Origin: Phallus indusiatus
Taxonomy: Eukaryota > Basidiomycota > Agaricomycetes > Phallales > Phallaceae
Assembly (NCBI GenBank): GCA_027605045.1
Contig: JAQFWX010000091.1
Coordinates: 62,001 to 126,000 of the forward strand
Direction: 5' to 3'
DNA length: 64,000 nt
Shown: one piece after another, positions 59,061 through 64,000 of the stretch
How the letters are laid out: every line of letters begins with the position of its first letter
How positions within the stretch are numbered: the first letter of the stretch is position 1
The notes under the pieces: generated by a model
What the model was told of the DNA's origin: nothing
Seen by the model: the letters and a program-made list of their open reading frames with translations, nothing else
The model's database searches: none
Program-made: the position numbers and the translations under genes

Positions 59061-59562
59061 CCATAAATTCACAGTAACGCTACCCAAGAAGTGCCAATAG
59101 CGATTCAGTTCAAATCATGGTACTTCAAATCCTCTCTTAGGCCCCCTTTTTTAATGGCAGTTTTGTGATATGAACTATATTGTTACAATGACGAGATAAA
59201 ATATACAAGGAAAGAGGTGGGGTAATCATACATGAAAGATGTGAGGGGTGTTGTTAGTGTCGAACAATTGGTGCATATATGCGTTGTGATTATGTAATTT
59301 GCCTTTTTTGGTGTAGTGCAGTATTGCATGACATTCATGCAAGGAAGTCCCTTCGATGTTTGAAAACCCGCTGAAAGTGCCACTCGAAAAAGAAGATGGA
59401 GTCTTTACCAGAAAGATTTGATTTTGTTACAAGGTAGGTATTGTTAACAACGCGATCAACGCATGCTATACAAAAATGAGAAGATCCAGTCTTTTCTATT
59501 CAAACTTTCAGCAGTTAGGGGGTATTATCTTCACACAGAGGAACCCCTGTTTTACCCGATTG
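59061..59562. other. intergenic, no gene seen
   Basis: About 500 bp between the antiporter relic and the stop of the surface protein gene. No coding signal was seen. Confidence 0.5.
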
Positions 59563-60997
59563 TTAGTTATAATCACGGAAGATGATGAATGGGAAGATAA
59601 CATACGACATTTGATTGGGTCTAGCTTTAAGTTGTTCAGCAAGCTGGCGCCTTCTAAAGTTCTGCGAGAGGAGAAAAAAAAAGAAATAAGTATGTGCCTC
59701 TAGAATGCAATGAGCGTGTCGTACCTTGCGGTATTTTGTCCTCTCATACGTAACGATACCAACAACAACCAACGCGATGACAGAGACACCTGCAAAGACA
59801 GCCAGACCAACAGGGAGAACCGAAAGCTGTTTTCCAGGCATAGCAAAAGCGGATGAAGTATCAGCTGCGGCTGTGCCATTTGTGCCATTTGAGCTTAAAG
59901 AGCCTATTGCGGTCGCCGAGGCTGAAGGCACGCTCAGGGACGTTAACGCGGTGCCAATATTAACTGCACCATTGCTTGCTGGCGATGAGGTTTGAGGGGT
60001 TGAAATTGCAGGGTCGGAGCTGGAGCCCGAGGAGGAGGCAGAGGCCGGAAGAGTCGGAGCGGCCGGGGTTGAACTCGCCGAAGAAGAGGTTGGAGCGATG
60101 GGTGAGACCGACGTTTCCGAAACAACATCAGGCGTTGTCGATGAAGGATTTACTGCCTCAGGTGTTGAAGATGGGTTAACAGCAACAGGCGGGGCAGCAG
60201 CATTGTTGTTTGGTTCAATGGATACCTCACAAGTTTGGACTTCGGTGTATTCCCCGTTATTCTGTGGAGTCAGCTGAATTTGGCAATTCTCAGATACAGG
60301 GCCATCTGAACTATTACAAAACACTATTAATAAATATATTAAATAAATATTAAGGTAAGAATTACGTCGAAGTAACGTGGTTAGACGTGACTACATATCT
60401 CTTGGTCTTTGTCTGGCCGATGTCCGCCGGGTTAGGATCTTCAGGATCGGGATGGATGTCCTGAGCAGAGATCGTTCCTCTGGAGATGATATTGGCACCA
60501 ACACCGGTGTCGCTGATTACAGATGTGGTTGCAGCTGGGGGAGGTGAGGTAGTAGTAGTAGTGCTGGTGCCATTGTCAGTACCGGCAGCTGAGTCGTCAA
60601 CGCCGGCAGTTGAAGTTGAAGACGGAGGAAGTGTAACAGTGCTGGAACTAGAACTAGAATCTAGGAGTGGAGTCAGTGTGAGAACGCTAGCACTAGGATC
60701 GGAATTGTTACCATCGACGCTAACGGGACTACAATTGGTGGTTCCAACAACTGTACCGTTTCCGAGATCAGTAATTTCAACTGAAACACAATTGTCGGTT
60801 GCGACGCTTCCATCACCTCTAAAGGAGAAGACGTCAGTAAAATGAACAGTACTCTTGATTGAAACGCACAATGTGATGGTGGTGGGGAAAGTCGACTGGG
60901 TAACCGAAGCCAAACCGACGGTGTTGGTTGCGACTGGCACACACTTGACAACTGCGACCAACGAGAGGATTGCAACACTTGAACGAGCGAATTTCAT
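59563..60997 (-). CDS. Ser/Thr-rich single-pass cell-surface protein
   Basis: A 438-residue protein in three exons (introns 60311-60365 and 59662-59724). Signal peptide MKFARSSVAILSLVAVVKC is followed by a domain with few cysteines (LCVSIKSTVHFTDVFSF, DNCVSVEITDLGNGTVVG, TNCSPVSV). Then come about 230 residues of Ser/Thr/Pro/Ala mucin-like sequence suited to O-glycosylation, a membrane helix (VLPVGLAVFAGVSVIALVVVGIV) and a short tail with TKYRK and NFRRRQLAEQL. It resembles wall-stress sensor-like fungal proteins in build, but no WSC domain is seen. The function is unknown, and a surface adhesion or sensing role is inferred. Confidence 0.72.
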
Positions 60998-61343
60998 AGT
61001 TGTTTTGTATTCAAAAAAAATTCAAGAGGCAAAGCTTGAAAGGGAGTTCCTGCTCCTACGTGTGGTGTACGAGTGGGTTAAGCTTTGAGAAAATTAAAGC
61101 AAGTGTTTAGAATAAAAAAAGCCGGAGAGGCGAAGATGAGAAAGTAACTGCTGGTTTGAGAGGAAAAAACGAAAGAATCTTGAAGAAAGAAAGAAAAGAA
61201 AGTGGAAAGGGTTTAAGTATCAAACAAAAGCGGGCTGAAGAGACCGTGTCCCTCTCTCATATCACGCGGTGACCAGTCCACGGGTCACACACCGAGGCAA
61301 CCGGCATCGTCGCGCGTCCCTTGCAGTAAATATCATTATATTT
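60998..61343. other. intergenic, no gene seen
   Basis: About 345 bp between two minus-strand genes, A/G-rich on the plus strand next to the surface protein start (a CT-rich leader on its strand). Confidence 0.5.
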
Positions 61344-64000
61344 TTAGTACACACTCTCGACAGCCTTGTAAACCTTCCCGTCCACTCGTTTTCCACGCCG
61401 CGTCCGTAATAAACGAATTACTCTACCAATGAAGTCCGAGAGAATACCTTGACACCATCGCTCGAAGCCGGCAGATAAAACCACATTCACAAATACAACC
61501 GCCAAAAGCTCCAATCGCGCACGCATTGGGATATCAATCAACTCCAATAAGGAACTGAGAACAGCCGCGGGAAACATCAACAGCACAGTACTAAATCCAG
61601 ATAAGAGGGCTAAACATAGCATCAGCAATCCTAGGGAAGGCAAGTTTTTTTTTAGACAAGGACGCCCGTTCCAGCTGTAACCGAACCACTCACTGTTTCG
61701 CCACATCGGTTCTCTATATGGCGGTCCGATAGAGAAAACTGCGGCCACTAGGATATACTGGAAAAGAGATACATAGAATAACGTGGTGTTTTCGTAATTC
61801 GTGATAATCAAATCTTCATCTGAACTGCTTGGAAGTTTGGGTGGTTGATACCTGGTCGAAGAAATATATATCAGGAGTGTTCATTCACAAAACCTCTCTA
61901 GTAAGACCCTCACCAACTTCTCGACCGCACCCACACGAAAACTCCTAGCTGCACCGCACCGTTTATAAAAACTTGTCCAATAATACTAGTAAGGACCTTC
62001 TTCGATACCAAACTTGCGGTCGGTCTTTTTGGATGAATGCTGGGATAAGGCAGTGTCCGGCCCACTAGAAGAAAACAAGGTGAAAAGTTACAATGATTTC
62101 GGACGGTCTTGTCAGGGACAGCTTACTCGTCACAGCAATAGGAATAATAATGAACAAGTCAATGTACAAAAACTATCCGGACGACAAAATCAGCGGATTC
62201 CACGAAGCAACTTCACGGACCGTCCTGCACTTACTTGAAAATCCCCGAGCCTCGACGCAAACGAGTATAACAAAGTGATTGTTGTAAACTGTGAAAAGAG
62301 AAATTTCAGTTAATATCAAGCACAGAACATCAATTTATTCTAACTTGGATTAATGAATATAAAGCCCTATAGGTAACAGCTCAGCACGGAGGAAGCATGT
62401 TCTCAAAAACCGCCCCAGCAACTCACATGTATTTGAAACAACTAAAACTCGTTACAAGAGCAGCCCGTCCCTCTTTAATCACGTCGATCATGCAACCAAT
62501 ATCTTGCGTACGACTTGTGAATGGTGCCGCAACGGAGGCCTCCGCTTCTGAAAGCGACAAGCCAACATCAGCAACCTTGAGGGCTCCGCAGTCGTTCGCG
62601 CCGTCTCCACAAAAGGCGACGACATAACCAAGAGACTGAAGTCGCTCTACTAATTCATGTTTTTCGTCAGGTGACATCCGAGCGAAAACCTGCGCTTTGA
62701 CGAGCATCTAGTAGTAAATTAGAAATCACAGTAATACCCAACTGAAGGATTAGTAACGTACCCGCTGGAGAGTTTCTAATGGTGCATGGTTGATTATCCA
62801 TCGAAAAACGTCGCCGGTTAATGCAAGTGCATAATCCGGATATGTGATTTCAGAATCTCCTAGGTGGGGAGGGACAGGCAAAGGCCTCAAGGAATAAGGA
62901 TCCAGCTTGAGAGAATCATCATCTCCGCTGGACCATTCTATTTTCGCGTTACGAGTAGATGCATTCCCTTAATAAAATAAAATACGACGTCAATCGAAAG
63001 TTCGATTGTCAGGACATGAACAAGCTCACCGACTATGAATTTAGGACAGAACACATGGGCCGATTGACTGACCATACCACATTCTCTCGCGACGCTAATC
63101 GCCGTGCGAATATTATCTCCCGTAACCATTCTACAACCTAAATGTGCAGCGCGTAATGTCGCGATTGCAGGCGCTGTAGCAACCTTAATCTTGTTCTCAA
63201 AGATTATAAGCCCAAGGAACTGAAGACCCGACTCCGCTTGTTCTCTACCCTTGAGTCAATAAGAGTTTCTTTGCAAAGTGAAAAGTGCAGCATACCGTTT
63301 CATACGCTGAGCTTTTAACCAGGTCAGACCCTCAATAGTTTTTCCTGCAATCGCAATGACGCGAAAACCACGATTGGTATAGTACGAAAGAAGATCATCA
63401 TAGTCACGAGGAACTAGCGAATCATAATCAACTTGATTAAGAACCATTGTCATTATCAATCCAAAAAGAACCCACAAGATGATTTCTCGCAAATGTCACT
63501 CATCGTATCCGGGGCACCTTTCACATAAATTTCCATACTGGTGCCCTTGAAGCGTTTGACAATGACGGACATGCGTCGCAAGGTTGGTACAAACTCAAAC
63601 ATTCGGATAACTCCCAACTCCAGAAAATGCGCATGCTATTTTGAAGAGTTTAGCTGTATTCCACTTCATGAAGTTATTTGACGGACCTTGGTCCCGGCTT
63701 TGAGTGCGTCTTCTAGTCTGAACCCACCTGCCCCAGGAGGTCGAACAATCATCTGCACGAGTGCAACAGGTCGGTCACCACCAGATGTCGATCTTGATTT
63801 GGAAGCACCGAGACCAATATGACCTTCTTCCAAAATCCAATTAGTGAACTGAAACATCTTCACCTCTAATGGATCACCCATGACATTTCCATCGATGACT
63901 TTAAGAGAATGACATGTCGCTAAAGCGTGCAAAAAGCTGATCTTTCCAGATGCCAAAGGTAAATCATGAACGTCGGACAGTAAATCGCCGAACAAATCTC
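61344..64000 (-). CDS. P5B-type ATPase (YPK9/ATP13A2-like), 5' end outside window
   Basis: The C-terminal half of a P-type ATPase; the N-terminus, A-domain and DKTGT phosphorylation site lie beyond base 64000. Seen in order on the minus strand are [26 protein letters not shown] (N-domain entry), [26 protein letters not shown] (nucleotide binding KGA), [52 protein letters not shown] and [27 protein letters not shown] and the last membrane helices lead to [15 protein letters not shown]. The P5B family exports polyamines from lysosome or vacuole. Many introns of 50-65 bp are present. The gene reads off the window edge, so it is 5'-partial. Confidence 0.9.

Overview
The window looks like nuclear DNA of a filamentous basidiomycete, probably an Agaricomycete. 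Protein-coding genes are dense and on both strands. They are broken by many GT-AG introns of about 45-90 bp with CTNAC-like branch sites. Start codons are often preceded by pyrimidine-rich leaders, and several products belong to families I know mainly from Agaricomycetes. There are no prokaryotic operons, Shine-Dalgarno sites, CRISPR arrays or intact transposons. The organism call is inference from gene structure and family knowledge; no search was run.

Layout. 0-6.6 kb: an intron-containing tRNA-Asp, then a divergent pair, a Pap1/Yap-type bZIP factor (-) and a PSR/FCP-type phosphatase (+), followed by a long pyrimidine-rich intergenic stretch. 6.6-21 kb: a PAM2-motif coiled-coil membrane protein (-), the divergent essential pair PAM16 (-)/RPA43 (+), a GNAT acetyltransferase (+), a 1-Cys peroxiredoxin (-), a YCII protein (-) and the exocyst subunit SEC3 (-). 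21-34 kb: a gene-poor gap, a secreted GH16 glucanase (+), a J-like HPD protein (-), an unknown nuclear-looking protein (-), a TMEM205-like protein (-), a NIPA Mg transporter (+), an unknown protein (-) and a Cys-rich type I membrane protein (-). 34-45.4 kb: a divergent MFS transporter (-)/sulfonate dioxygenase (+) pair, an F-box protein (+), and a divergent MMT-type metal transporter (-)/MBL-fold protein (+) pair. 45.8-64 kb: a huge low-complexity regulator (-), a 5.3-kb gene-free stretch, an NHA1-type Na+/H+ antiporter (+) followed by the relic of a second copy, a Ser/Thr-rich surface protein (-), and the C-terminal part of a P5B ATPase (-), cut by the window edge.

Most genes are housekeeping genes (secretion, mitochondrial import, Pol I, ion homeostasis, redox). 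The most striking signals are in gene structure: a 6-nt microexon that carries the catalytic nucleophile of the GH16 enzyme, a 19-nt microexon in the MFS transporter, an initiator-only exon or alternative donor in PAM16, a GC-AG intron in the MBL gene, and four one-base frame breaks, all apparent losses at or next to short homopolymers. The nearly deleted tandem duplicate of the antiporter is also worth a look.
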